A DNA stretch of 64,000 bases from positions 1,908,608-1,972,607 of the forward strand of contig PJRA01000323.1 in NCBI GenBank assembly GCA_016987375.1, in the 5' to 3' direction. A program made the translations under genes and the position numbers. The DNA comes from Brachionus koreanus. Taxonomy: Eukaryota > Rotifera > Eurotatoria > Ploima > Brachionidae. The notes beneath the pieces are model-generated. The model did not search any database and was not told where the DNA came from. It saw only the letters and a program-made list of their open reading frames with translations. Shown here one piece after another: positions 37,156 through 47,973 of this stretch; the first letter of the stretch is position 1; each line of letters opens with the position of its first letter.

Positions 37156-37769
37156 GTTAGATTATTGTTTTTCACTATGTTTTTTAATATAGTGTCTTAT
37201 AATTTGAAAAATTAAGTGTCAATTAATAGCGAATTAACTTTTTTCTAAAACATTTAAGATATTTGATTTATTGAAATTTTTTGTTTAAGTTAAAGTTCAA
37301 TAATATAATTTTTTTTGTAATTTTTTAGGTTTATTATTGAAAATTAAGCCAGAATAATATCTTTAACTTAAGTATTACTTTAAATTTAATGTAAATTTTT
37401 TGACATTAACTTTTTAAATTTTTTCCTCTTAATGCATTTCAGACAAACAACTTTCTATTTAAAATTAAAACCGACAAATTGTAATGTCATAAATTGAGTT
37501 TTTTTAAAAAACATCATATAAAACTAGTCTTTAAATTTTTTTTTATTAATTTTAAAGAAAAAACAATGGTTAACATTTAATCTTTAAATTGATATAAAAA
37601 TATGGTTATCAATAAAAATATTCCAATTATTAACTGATGGGTAAGGTAAGAAATTATATCTTATATATCTTTGGATTCAATTTTTTACTTCTCTAACAAT
37701 GCATTTACTTTGCTTTCTCAAATGCCCGATTACAAGAAAAATTTAAAGTATTCTCAAAATAATAATTTC

Positions 37770-37995
37770 GTATCCATGAATTATTTAAAATAAATTAAAT
37801 CACCCCTCATGCATTATTATTTTAAGTTCAGTTAAATTGAACATTTTAAGTCTTGTCTTGTAATAATCCGGAGTGAAATATTGATATTGGTCGCTCTTCT
37901 TTGTACTCTTCTCGATTACTGAAATGCCTTTCTCACGAAACGAACACCTTGAACTTATGGCGAATTCTAGATGAGGTCTTGCTGTGTAAAGCATT
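37770..37995 (-). mobile_element. Non-LTR retrotransposon reverse-transcriptase tail (relic)
   Basis: The minus strand reads LYTARPHLEFAISSRCSFREKGISVIEK, then YYKTRLKMFNLTEL, and after one frame change MRGDLIYFK. This is the conserved end of reverse transcriptases with VRPHLEYA...RL...NLTTLE.RR.RGDLI. Frame changes and a stop show it is dead. It is a different family from the LINE at 41525-42140. Confidence 0.6.
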
Positions 37996-38016
37996 CTTAA
38001 TGAATTAATATTTGAT

Positions 38017-38112
38017 CAGAGTTGTTCAGAAATCATAAACTCAATGTCAAGTCAAATGATTTTTGAAAAGACTTTAAAATGACATTTTTTGTTTACCTTT
38101 TGTACAAGTTTG
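38017..38112. mobile_element. Decayed hAT-type MITE copy
   Basis: It begins CAGAGTTGTTCAGAAATC and ends, on the other strand, CAAACTTGTACAAAAG. The interior shares GTCAAGTCAAATGA and AAAGACTTTAAAATGAC with the copies at 13123 and 30878. The flanking 8-mers (TATTTGAT and AATTTAAC) match only partly, which suggests an older insertion. Confidence 0.65.
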
Positions 38113-39195
38113 AATTTAACTAGTGGAAACTTTTAGCTATCATACCCAAAATACGATTTCCAATAGTGGTTCAATATTTTATTTGGTTATTTCAAATCAT
38201 TTTGGATATAAATTTTTAGATCTTTTTCAAGAGTTGTTTTAGTTAATTTTCTTAAGTAATGTTGTCTTTGGTCCTTTTAACGATAAATTAAACCTTAGTA
38301 TCATTGCATATTTTTCATATTTATTGATAATATAAAAAATAATAGAGGTCCCAAAATTATATTATAGTGTAAAAGTATGAGTGAATTTTTCTTTGTATTT
38401 TAAATGAATTGAATGAAACCTTACTTGAGTTAATTTAAATTTTGTAAAAAAAAATTCTCACATAAAAATGAAATAAAAAAATTCACTCGAATAATAAAAT
38501 ACCGACATTTTAATTGAGACCCAAAAAGACTAATTTTCTGAAAAAAAAAACAAAAGTCTTTTTATTAACAATATAATTTTAACGGTATGAAGCATTTGGC
38601 ATATGATCAAAATTTTTGAATTTTTATTTGTTTTATTTTGATTGGAAAATTTATTAAACAATTTATTCTCCTATTAGAAATTTTTGTATTTTATTCATTA
38701 TTTATATATTTTCTGTGAATAAAAATCTATATAATAACCAAATTTTTAATAATATTGTCTTATTTTGTTCTAATACTGAGCATAAAAATCGGTTGGATTT
38801 GCAATTTTAAATTAAAAATAAATTAATTAAATATAGGCTGTTCTCAAACAAACACAACAACTAAGATGGGTTTACTTTTAATTTAGCTCAAAAATATCAA
38901 ATCTATCGACTTTATTTAAATTCATAGAATGCCATAAATAACATTGGTCAAATGTCTATTGATTTAGAAAAAAACTGAAATAAAAAATATTTTTGAATGC
39001 TTAGTGAGTATAAACAATATCATGACAAATTTCATTTTAAGCATAGTAATGTAGACATTTATATCTTACTAGATTCTTAGTGTTGATTTTAGTATTATGC
39101 ATTAAAATTAAAAAGTGTGTCGTCTAAATAAAAAAAAAATTTAATTAAAAATTAATTTATTATTAATCAATATTTTTGTAGAAAAATTAATAAAA

Positions 39196-39712
39196 ATGTC
39201 CAATTTGTTGCCAACTCGTATATTAAAAGAAACTCAGCGTTTAATGCAAGAACCGGTGCCAGGTATCAGCGCAATTCCAGATGAGTCAAATGCAAAATAC
39301 TTTCATGTGATAATCTTAGGCCCGAGTGAGTCACCGTACGAGGGTGGCTCCTTCAAATTGGAGCTTTACTTACCTGAAGAATACCCAATGGCTCCACCTA
39401 AGTAGAATTCTTTTTTCACTTAACAGAAAATTATTTTGGCATGTTAAATTTTTTAGAGTGAGATTTATGACAAAAATTTATCATCCAAATATTGACAAGC
39501 TCGGAAGAATTTGCCTGGATATTTTAAAAGATAAATGGTCACCAGCTCTTCAAATTCGTACTGTTCTCCTCTCAATTCAAGCATTATTGTCTGCTCCGAA
39601 TCCGGATGATCCTTTGGACAACCAGGTAGCTAATCAGTGGAAAGTAAACGAGTCAGAAGCTATCAAAACAGCCAAAGAATGGACCAAAAAATATGCTGTT
39701 GATTCAAATTAA
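39196..39712 (+). CDS. UBE2N: Ubiquitin-conjugating enzyme E2 N (Ubc13)
   Basis: Exons 39196-39401 and 39457-39712, with a 55-bp intron splitting a lysine codon, give 153 residues against 152 in human. The sequence is almost colinear with UBE2[21 protein letters not shown], the HPN motif in [11 protein letters not shown], the catalytic Cys at about residue 88 in [19 protein letters not shown], and [10 protein letters not shown]. Ubc13 pairs with a UEV partner to build K63-linked ubiquitin chains in DNA-damage tolerance and innate signalling. A plus-strand frame at 39326-39712 that reads through the intron is an artefact. A T-rich AG lies 14 nt before the start. An AATAAA signal is at 39795-39800. 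Confidence 0.97.
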
Positions 39713-41524
39713 ACAAGCAACAATGTTCGTAAAATTTATCATGTAATTTTAAAAATTTTCCTCTTTATTAATATTCTTTGATGATTTATTTTTAAATAAA
39801 CCTACCGAATCGATTTACTTAGCATCAAATTTACTTTACTTCTAATTATATATCAAAGATTTTAATAAATTTTTAGAAATTTTTTATGTTTCAATTTTTC
39901 AAATCAAATTTTATTTAAAAAAAAATATATATAATTCAAAAAAGGAATTTATTCAAGCTCATTTCTTTTCAATTATCAAATACAATGAAATAACAAGATT
40001 TTCGTATCTTTAAAAATTTAAATTATTAATGTTACTATTAATTTAAAATTTTTTTTTTAATTATATTATGTAGAGTTGTATTCTTTTAAGCTTAAGGAAA
40101 TAAAACAAAAGACAAAACTACAGAACTTATTTGAATTCTATTTAAAAAATTCTCAGTGCTCTTCCGTATTAAATGTCTGCATACAATTCAAATCTAGGGA
40201 TTTTTAATCAATATCTAAATTTAAAAATATATAAGATTTTTTTAAAAAAGCCATTTTAATTAAGATCAAAAAGAAATTAATCTTTTTTTAAATAAGGCAA
40301 TGCTTGAAAAAAAAATCTATGTATTTTGCTCTACTTTTTTTTATTTTGGAACTTTTATAAACAATTTTAAACTAATCTCGTTTGAAATTTAATACTTTAT
40401 AAAGACTATTATAGTTCAAAAAAAGATTATATCAATTTAAATTTTGAAATGGTAAATGTTTAGATTTGAACTTCTTTAATTTGACAATTGTTTAATAAAA
40501 TTTCCATAAGATGGCTTTTCTTTAATAAATTTTGCTGAATGAATACGAAAAAAATTCTAGATATGACAAGTTTTTTTTTTCTTTTTAACATGTTTTAATA
40601 AAATTTTGAGTAAAAAAAGCCGAAATAAAAAATAGGATTTATTCATTAAAATCAAAAAAATATAAAATTTAATATGTTTTGTCTTATAATATTCAATCAT
40701 TTGATGGATTTTCTGTTTATCTTTTCTAAAATATTGAAATATCTTTTACCCATTTTTATTATTTTTTGGGATTTTTGGGAACAAATTTTAGGACTAAAAT
40801 CGAACCGATTTTTTCAAGTTTTTAAACGATAAAACTTTTATGTCAATTAATTTCTTATCTACCAAGGCATGTTTGTTTGCTTGTTTTTTCTTTCAAATGA
40901 ATTTGAAATAAGGAATTTAAAGTAAAATAAATTTTATACAGACAATTAGTCTTACTTTAAATATTTTTTAAATACAAGCTATCTATAATTTTTTTAAATA
41001 TAAAGCTATTAAAATTAGTATTAAAAACCAAAATTAAAAAAATAAATCTTTTGTTTTAAATAAAAAATAATTTTGAATACTTTAAAAATTTAGAAATGAG
41101 CATACGTTCTTTTTTGTTTAGAAAAATTTACAACAACAACAACAAAATTTTTTTCTTTCATTTTTTTTATTTTATTTCGAGAAAATTGATCATAAAAATT
41201 TAATAATCACCGTTTTATAATAATTTTATGAAAAGTTTTTTTTTTCTATTTTTAAAGTAAGTCCGAATAAAATTATGAAACATTTCTCATTCTTAAGTTT
41301 TTAGTCTTTAAATAATTTTTGCTTGTTTTTTTGTTCATTTATTTAATAAGAAATCAAGCAAGTTAGTTCAATAACCTATAGATTTAATTCAATGATAGAT
41401 ATTTTTAGATTAATCTTTTTTTGATTTAATTGCTTTTTGAGTATTTCACAATTATTATTTCTAAGCAAATTAGACAATTAATAAGAACAAAGCAAATGTT
41501 TATTATTTTTCTATTTTTTTTTAT

Positions 41525-42140
41525 TCCTTATTCGCTCCTTGTGGAGCATATGGTCATTACTTTTGATTTCCACTCAAGTCGATCTTTCGCCGTTAACTTT
41601 GCTTCTCCCCATGTCATTCCCATTTCGGTGAGCTCTTTCATGGTTGTTGACCTCCATGTTNNNNNNNNNNNNNNNNNNNNNNNNNNNNNNNNNNNNNNNN
41701 NNNNNNNNNNNNNNNNNNNNNNNNNNNCAGTGTCTCAGGTCAGTGTATTCCCAGAATCCTTCGTAGGCTTCTAATTTGGAAGGTGTTCAGACTTCTTTTA
41801 TCAGATTCACACATTCCCCAACATTCACTTCAGTGTACATCAGTGATGCTTTTACTACAGAATTGTACAGTTTGAGTTTTGTTTCCTTACTATAGCTGGT
41901 TGATTTCCATGCTGGTCGAAGTCTAGCAAAGGTAGTCTTTGCTTTAGCAAGTCTTTTCTTAATGTCTCTTTGTGCTCCCATTGTTATACTAATAGTGCTT
42001 CCTAAGTATGTAAATTCGTTTACACACTCGACTTGTGAATCATCAATGGTGATCGGGGTGTTGAATTAAGTGTTAATGCACATAACTTTTGTTTTTGCCA
42101 CATTTATTTCGAGTCCAGTTTGTTTAACGTTGTTCGCCAA
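41525..42140 (-). mobile_element. LINE 3' end: reverse-transcriptase C-terminal region
   Basis: Read on the minus strand: TGLEINVAKTKVMCIN, one stop, then VNEFTYLGSTIS, DIKKRLAKAKTTFARLRPAW and KLYNSVVKASLMY. After a 67-base gap come TWRSTTMKELTEMGMTWGEA and WKSKVMTICSTRSE with a stop. These are the late reverse-transcriptase motifs and basic tail of a widespread animal non-LTR family. An A-rich 3' end follows near 41525. The protein is largely intact, so this is the youngest of three copies in the window (others at 48985-49125 and 54870-55350). Confidence 0.8.
41661..41727. other. Assembly gap (67 N)
   Basis: Unknown bases inside the LINE copy. Repeats like this often break assemblies. Confidence 0.99.
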
Positions 42141-44096
42141 AAATGTTTATTATTGTCAGAAATTTTCTTTATCTGAATCTTTTAATTAAAATCTCTTTAA
42201 ATCTTTTAATTATTAAAGAGATAAAATTTCTGAAATCCTCACTTTATCAGTAAAATAGCCGAGAATTTGATTTTTTGAAAAGATTAAAAATAATAAAATA
42301 TTTTTATAGGAAACTTTTTAATTCATCAAATGCTAATCTATTAGAAATAAATCAATTTAAAAAAAATTAGAGCAAAAGTTTTTATTTATTTATTTATATT
42401 TTTTTCAATTTTATGAATTCAATATCTTGATTAATATTAACATTTGAATCAATATTTAGATCAATTCAAAATTGTTTTTAGATTCAACCCTTAACAAACT
42501 TAGACTGATTAAGACTTTTAATCTGATTAGAGTATTTGCTTTATTATGAATAGAAAATTGATTAATCATTTTTTAACTAATTGCATATAAAGTTTTCAAA
42601 ATTTTTTATGTATCTAGATTTACCAAAATTTTTCAGAAATTTTACATTTTAGAAAGCTTTAGAGTTTTGCCAATTATAAGATTTTAATGTTCTAAAATTA
42701 TCCTTCTTACTAATTGCTTTCATATTCACCGTACTATATCAATCAGCCTCCAATTTAACTCTAATAAAAATCTTGCTTAAGAGTAGCGAAAATTCTACGA
42801 AGTAAGCTTTGATCACATGCCATGATCAAGTATTTCTTTTCCAGATTTTTTATTTAATCGTATTAGAACATTTTTTTTCATTTATCTAGGCTTATACTTG
42901 TTTAATAATTAAAATTTTGATATTTTATTTTATTTTTGAAATTTGATACTTGTAGAAAATTTAGCATTTATCCTAAACGCATCAAAATTATTTATTCATG
43001 TTTATTTTCATTTTTAATTTATTGAGCTTAATAGATAATAAATTGAACGAAATAAAAATATAAAATAAAAAAACTTAGGTTCTTATCTTAAATGTACACA
43101 TAGTTAGAGTTATTTATCTGATTAAAAACAAATCCTATTACATAAAGTCGGAATTCAAGCCCACAGCCGATAAAATTACTAAATAATTCAAGGCGCCATT
43201 TGTTCAATTTCAGAAGATTGAGAAAAAATTACGCATCAAGTGATGACACTTGTGGAAGAATAGCAGCAGCAGATAGAATAGACTCTTGATTGATTATTTG
43301 ATTTAACATTATTAAAATTCATATCACTTTATCTTTTATTTTTTTAGTCATTAATCATTTAATAAAAAATTAGTTTCATACTAGAAATTTATTTATTTTT
43401 TATTTGTAATAAATCTCTTAAAATCCATTATCATTTAATGAATAGCAAGAGTATGATTCTAATTATATCAATAAACAATCAAAACCTACTCATCAAGTTC
43501 TAATATTAAAAGTCTTATTAAGCACATACTATTTGAACAGTGATAAGGATTCGAGCAAAGGCTAAAGATTTTCTAATTCGTGTCAGCTTTTTCATTATCT
43601 AATAGAAAACTATTCAAATAGTTTTAGACAATTAAGTTGAATTTTGGCCAAATTCCTCAAAGACCAGATAACTGGATATGGTATGTTAATAGTTAAACAA
43701 TGAAATTTAAATTATCTTGCCGTCTAAATATCAAATAATCACCTGGATCAGTCATCGTTTAAGTTTGTTTAGCAAATCTTGAATTTTGTTTAATTAAGAT
43801 TTTAAAGCAAACAAGTCTATTCAAAAAAAAACAACAACCATTTTTTAGCTTTTAGATTTTTTAAATCCAACAAGCAAAATCTTATCTAATTTTTTTCTAA
43901 TGGTTTTTGAAATTTATTATTTATAAATTGCTGCAAATTACTTTTTACCAGTCTACAAAGCAAACAATTACTAAGTTAGATAAGAAACAATAAAAGAAAG
44001 ATGCTTCAAGATATTTTTACTTATGGGGAAGATCTATTTGAGCCAAAATGAGAAGAGAAAACAACAACAAAACTAATTCCCTCATTCATTCTTGAA

Positions 44097-44279
44097 TCAT
44101 TCGTTATTAATTTTGACTATTTTGCGTTTGTAATTTATTTCAATGAGTCCGATCTGTTTATTAAGCTGTCTATATCTATCTTTCTTTCTATCAAACGTCA
44201 GATTTCGAGTACTCCTAAATTTAAAAATGCTTTTTGTAAAACAACCTTTGTTCATATAAAATTTTGCTTTAGTTGCCAT
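44097..44279 (-). CDS. Possible 60-aa basic protein
   Basis: From an ATG at 44279 the frame runs 60 codons: MATKAKFYMNKGCFTKS..., a lysine/arginine-rich sequence with RSTRNLTFDRKKDRYRQLNK in the middle. Codon choice is less A/T-extreme than nearby noncoding DNA. It is transcribed away from the 110-aa gene at 44395, so the two would share a 115-bp promoter region. No family recognised and no splice evidence. It could be chance. Confidence 0.3.
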   Translation of the reverse strand: MATKAKFYMNKGCFTKSIFKFRSTRNLTFDRKKDRYRQLNKQIGLIEINYKRKIVKINNE

Positions 44280-44394
44280 TTTAATTATTATTATTAAGTC
44301 ATTTTTTATAGACATTTTGTTGGGAATAAATTAATAAAATGCATTCAAGAGCAAAGTTTTTAAATAAATAAAAAAAAATAATTTTAATATCTAG

Positions 44395-44727
44395 ATGCAA
44401 TCTGTTCGCGTTACTCCAAGTGCAAATTTGAACCAAGGTAGCTTCATGGGTTTGAAGGACAAAAATGTGGACATGACAAACAAGTCGCGTTTAAATTTTC
44501 TTAAAATTGAAACGTATCCAGATCGATTTTCGCACATAAAAACAACTCGATTGGAATATCCGAATCAAGAATACAAAACAAATGTCTCAGAGACAAAGAA
44601 AAAAATAAACCGAAGGTATCGGGACCGAAATAGTGCCCGATACATGACTCAGCCAGTAACGTTAATTGAAATCAAAGAAATTGAGGAGGACATGAATGAA
44701 CAAAGTCAAAATTCGAAGAAATTTTAG
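44395..44727 (+). CDS. Unrecognised 110-aa basic protein
   Basis: A single-exon frame of 110 codons with clear coding composition. It is rich in Lys, Arg, Asn and Thr with no hydrophobic segment. Notable stretches are FLKIETYPDRFSHIKTTRLEYPNQEY and a basic KKKINRRYRDRNSARY, followed by an acidic end EIKEIEEDMNEQ. The start codon follows directly on a TATCTAG, which has the form of a splice acceptor, so an upstream leader exon or a trans-spliced leader is possible. An AATAAA signal lies at 44793-44798. Tyr/Pro-rich small basic proteins are common among ciliary microtubule-associated factors, but that is a guess. Confidence 0.6.
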   Translation: MQSVRVTPSANLNQGSFMGLKDKNVDMTNKSRLNFLKIETYPDRFSHIKTTRLEYPNQEYKTNVSETKKKINRRYRDRNSARYMTQPVTLIEIKEIEEDMNEQSQNSKKF

Positions 44728-45145
44728 TCTATATTTGTGTTTTTGTTTTTTTAATTTTTAATTGTGTAATTTAGTCCTTAGAAAAAAAAATAAATAAAGT
44801 TTTAATTTACTTTTATTTAAAGTCTTAAGTAATAAAATTTTGATGTTTTATTTTTACAAAAAAAATTCATAAGCATTATTTGCCTTTATTTTAAATTAGC
44901 ATAAATGCGCTTTTTTCCGTAACCAGTTACGTAACTCAACGACATAAATTAATTAGGTTTATTACAACAGTACAAATGTGAATAATGAAATTTTCTCTCT
45001 TCAAGTTCTACTAAATCTCAGGCTTAGCGAACTATTACAAATTATATGCATCATTTGTCCTTGTTCTCATTTTATAGCTTCAATATTTTTGTTGTATAAA
45101 ATTTTTTGCAATTTTTGTTATTTTTGATTCATTTTTTTTTACTAA
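44728..45145. other. Short intergenic region
   Basis: It holds the 3' end signal of the 110-aa gene and the upstream region of the membrane-protein gene at 45146. Nothing else seen. Confidence 0.5.
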
Positions 45146-46244
45146 ATGAAATATAAATTTTATTTTGTATCTATTTTTCTAATTGTTTTTGAGTTTATAT
45201 CCAAAACAAATTCGCTGCCCATTGAATTTGATATAAGCACTAAAACATCGAGCACCATTCAACCGAGTCAATCCTTATCCAAAAGTAAGTGATTTGTTTT
45301 GACCGGAATATTTTGGGCTTCAATTTATATTAAAAAATTTGGGTTAAAATAATTAAAAACCAATTTGTTTTATTGATAGAAGAATACCCAGAACAAAAAA
45401 TAAAAAAATATGTGTGGGTTCACTTTAACTGAATGACTCAGACAAAATTTAAATTTTCCTAATTTTATTTATCAATATTTAATTTATTCATCTAATTTAA
45501 ATTTTAATTTTCAGGTGCAATTGCTTCTATTTTACTAGTTACGTCTCTATCAATTTTATTATTAGTTTTTTTTTTGGTTGTTTTAATTCACTATCGTCTA
45601 ATCAGGTAATTGTTTTAAAGCAAAGTTTCCAGGACTACCCAAATCAAGTCATATTTTCCATAAAGATATATGACATTATATAATTCATACAAGATATAGC
45701 TATGTAGTTACGTAATTTGGTCCTGTGAAACTAGTTAATTTAACAATGATTTTATTTTTATTTTCTCAGAAAATTGCCATATGACGATATGGGTTCATCT
45801 TCGAGCTCAATTAATCAAGTCACAAACAAACAAGACCTAGATTCTAAAAAAATAGACAATTTCAAAAAAGTGGAGCAGATATCAACTATTGAAACAGAAG
45901 GAGCTCGCAATGTCAATCTAGAGCTAGGCAACAGATTTGCGCTCCAAAGCGACTTTAGCCTTTTGGATTTGAAAAACCTGTCAAACTCAACCGATTCAGT
46001 GTATACACCTATTGATAATTTAAGTGAATTGGAAGAGGTCAACAGTGAAGATGAAATGGACGAGCTGAGAAATTTGTGCAAAAAGAAGAGCGAGTCATGC
46101 GAAAATTTTGTTGTTAAATGGCATCAAAGAGATATCCAATTCGACCAAATACTTAGATCTAAAAGCAACAAGAGCATTGTTTTAAATGTAATGAACATGG
46201 TTTGGCCTACTCAGTTTTTAAATGATGAAAAATCATATTATTAA
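45146..46244 (+). CDS. Type I single-pass membrane protein, unrecognised
   Basis: Exons 45146-45284, 45515-45605 and 45770-46244 join in phase to 234 residues. The first exon encodes a signal peptide (MKYKFYFVSIFLIVFEFISK) and a very short Ser/Thr-rich ectodomain of about 25 residues with no cysteine. The second exon is almost exactly a transmembrane helix (SILLVTSLSILLLVFFLVV) with HYRLIRK at its inner edge. The third exon is a 155-residue acidic cytoplasmic tail with PYDDMGSSSSS, TDSVYTPIDNLSELEEV and a C-terminal KSYY. The tyrosine and acidic motifs could be signalling or sorting sites. An AATAAA is at 46293-46298. The layout recalls a small receptor or adhesion stub, but I recognise no family. 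Confidence 0.7.
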
Positions 46245-47271
46245 CAATTTTAGTCTTTTTTATTATAATATTAATACTAATTCTTCAAAATAAATAAACA
46301 TATTTTTACTTTTAAATTTAAATTTATTTCTGCTTGTTTTGCTAATTTTTTTTTTTGATACAACAAAATGACTACTATAAAAAAAATTTATCATTTTTGT
46401 TTGTTATAGACAAAAAAATTTTGATGAAGAGCTAAAAGTTGGGTTTAGATGGCCTTGTTTAACGTGTGAGAAAATTTTTTTCTTCACTTATTTAAAAAAT
46501 CTTTCACAAACTCAATTTTCATCAAGAAAAATTTTATATTTGAAGTTTTTTAATATTTCATTATATCAAGACAGCTACACTAACTTTTGGTAGTGCATTG
46601 GTAATCACTGATGAATTTTTTATAGAAAATAATAGAGATAATTTGCAAAGCATTTAATAAAGCTGTTAAAATGATGAAAAACACCATTAAAGTCTCTCAT
46701 CAAGATACATGTGTTTCAAAATTGCTTTAATTTTTTTATGGATAGATAAATTCAAATTAATTAATATTGGCAAAATAAAATACTTAGATTAACTTTTGAC
46801 TTTTTAAAAACATATCATAATTTGGTATGTTTTAATTCTTAAGATAAAATTTTATTTCAATTTTTTTTATTAATTTTTAATTAAAAATCTGATTTTAATT
46901 TATTCAAAATTTTAAACTTGTCATTTTTTTTACCTTTAAACTAACTCCTACTTTTTTTTATTTAAGGAAAATAATCTTCTCAAAAGATGATTTAAATTAA
47001 AAAAATAACTTTTATTAACACATAATTTAAGATAAGATACTTTTTATGAATAATAATTTTTATTTACTTTTATGATAAAAAAAGTTGAAAAAAAAAATAT
47101 TAATTTTTCTCATTTTTTCTTTTTATTTCAAAATTTTTTAATATTGAGCTTTAATTAAGATGAAATTCACTAAAATTTACATAGAACTAAATTTACGAAA
47201 ATCTTAACTAAACATCTATATATCTAAATTAAGTTAAAATTCAATTAAAGATAGTCATAATAATTTCTTGT
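46245..47271. other. Gene-free intergenic region
   Basis: The stretch between convergent genes. No exon-like block, RNA gene or repeat was seen beyond A/T runs. Confidence 0.5.
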
Positions 47272-47973
47272 TTAATAATAGTTAAACTTAAGGTCCAAAA
47301 GTTCTTTTTCCAATCTAGATTGATCTTCATAGGATGATGCCAAGTAGCGTTCTTTCAACAATTTGAGACATTCTTTGAGCTTTTCGACATCTACACCAGA
47401 ATCAGTAATTGAGTTTTCGAGACTTTCATATCTAGCTGTGTATTTGGCCAACGATTCACCAAGATTGTTTTTATTCAGAGCACCCAAAATACGAGCCATC
47501 AAAGTCACGCCAGTATTAAATATATCCCTGGATTTTCTGTATTTAATTCCATCATGGGCAATGTTAAAACATGTTTCAAAAGTTAAATACAAAATTCTGT
47601 CAAAATCATCTTCTTCGCCAATTATCGCCTCCTCTTTATTTATTAAATCATCTGCATAAAGAGAATGCTTAAAAATATTGTACAAAGTAACAGTTATTTT
47701 TTTGATATCTTGGATTATTTGCACATCCAGGTTGTTTCTTGTTTGGGAACTTAGACCATACATCACATTTAGAATGCAGATAGCCAAAGGAGCTGAGCGA
47801 AACTTGAGATTATCTACTTTTTGGGCGTATCGTTTAAGAGCAGATTTAAGTTCACTTGATCTATCGTTTTGACTAAGACTGCTATCCAAATAGTTCGAAT
47901 AGATGTCTTGAATTTCTTTGGCATAAAGAGCATCCAAAGCGGCATTGAATTGACGTTTATATTCGGGAGCCAT
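47272..47973 (-). CDS. Unrecognised 233-aa all-helical protein
   Basis: A single-exon frame of 233 codons with strong coding composition, so it is a real gene. The protein looks fully alpha-helical: MAPEYKRQFNAALDALYAKE, then amphipathic stretches ending in LKECLKLLKERYLASSYEDQSRLEKELLDLKFNYY. There is no signal peptide, membrane helix or metal-binding cysteine cluster. A short acidic loop (IGEEDDFD) lies mid-protein. The start lies 15 nt after an ATTTTAG that resembles a splice acceptor. I recognise no family. A lineage-specific or fast-evolving scaffold protein is possible. Confidence 0.72.
   Translation of the reverse strand: MAPEYKRQFNAALDALYAKEIQDIYSNYLDSSLSQNDRSSELKSALKRYAQKVDNLKFRSAPLAICILNVMYGLSSQTRNNLDVQIIQDIKKITVTLYNIFKHSLYADDLINKEEAIIGEEDDFDRILYLTFETCFNIAHDGIKYRKSRDIFNTGVTLMARILGALNKNNLGESLAKYTARYESLENSITDSGVDVEKLKECLKLLKERYLASSYEDQSRLEKELLDLKFNYY

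Larger units (their letters stand above)
36482..39195. other. Intergenic region rich in transposon debris
   Basis: Between spatacsin and UBE2N. It carries a hAT transposase end (36980-37155), a non-LTR reverse-transcriptase tail (37770-37995) and a CAG-ended MITE (38017-38112). The 77-codon frame at 36602-36835 has no support as a gene. Confidence 0.6.
39713..44096. other. Gene-poor region with one LINE copy
   Basis: About 4.4 kb without a gene apart from the LINE segment at 41525-42140 and its gap. The 114-codon plus-strand frame near 41430-41774 is the antisense of that LINE and runs through the Ns. The rest is A/T-rich sequence with no visible structure. Confidence 0.5.

Noticed and set aside
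39326..39712. 128-codon frame across the UBE2N intron
   Set aside because: It reads the first exon out of frame and runs through a clear intron. Only its second half is real UBE2N.
41430..41774. 114-codon plus-strand frame
   Set aside because: Antisense of the LINE 3' end and translated through a run of N.
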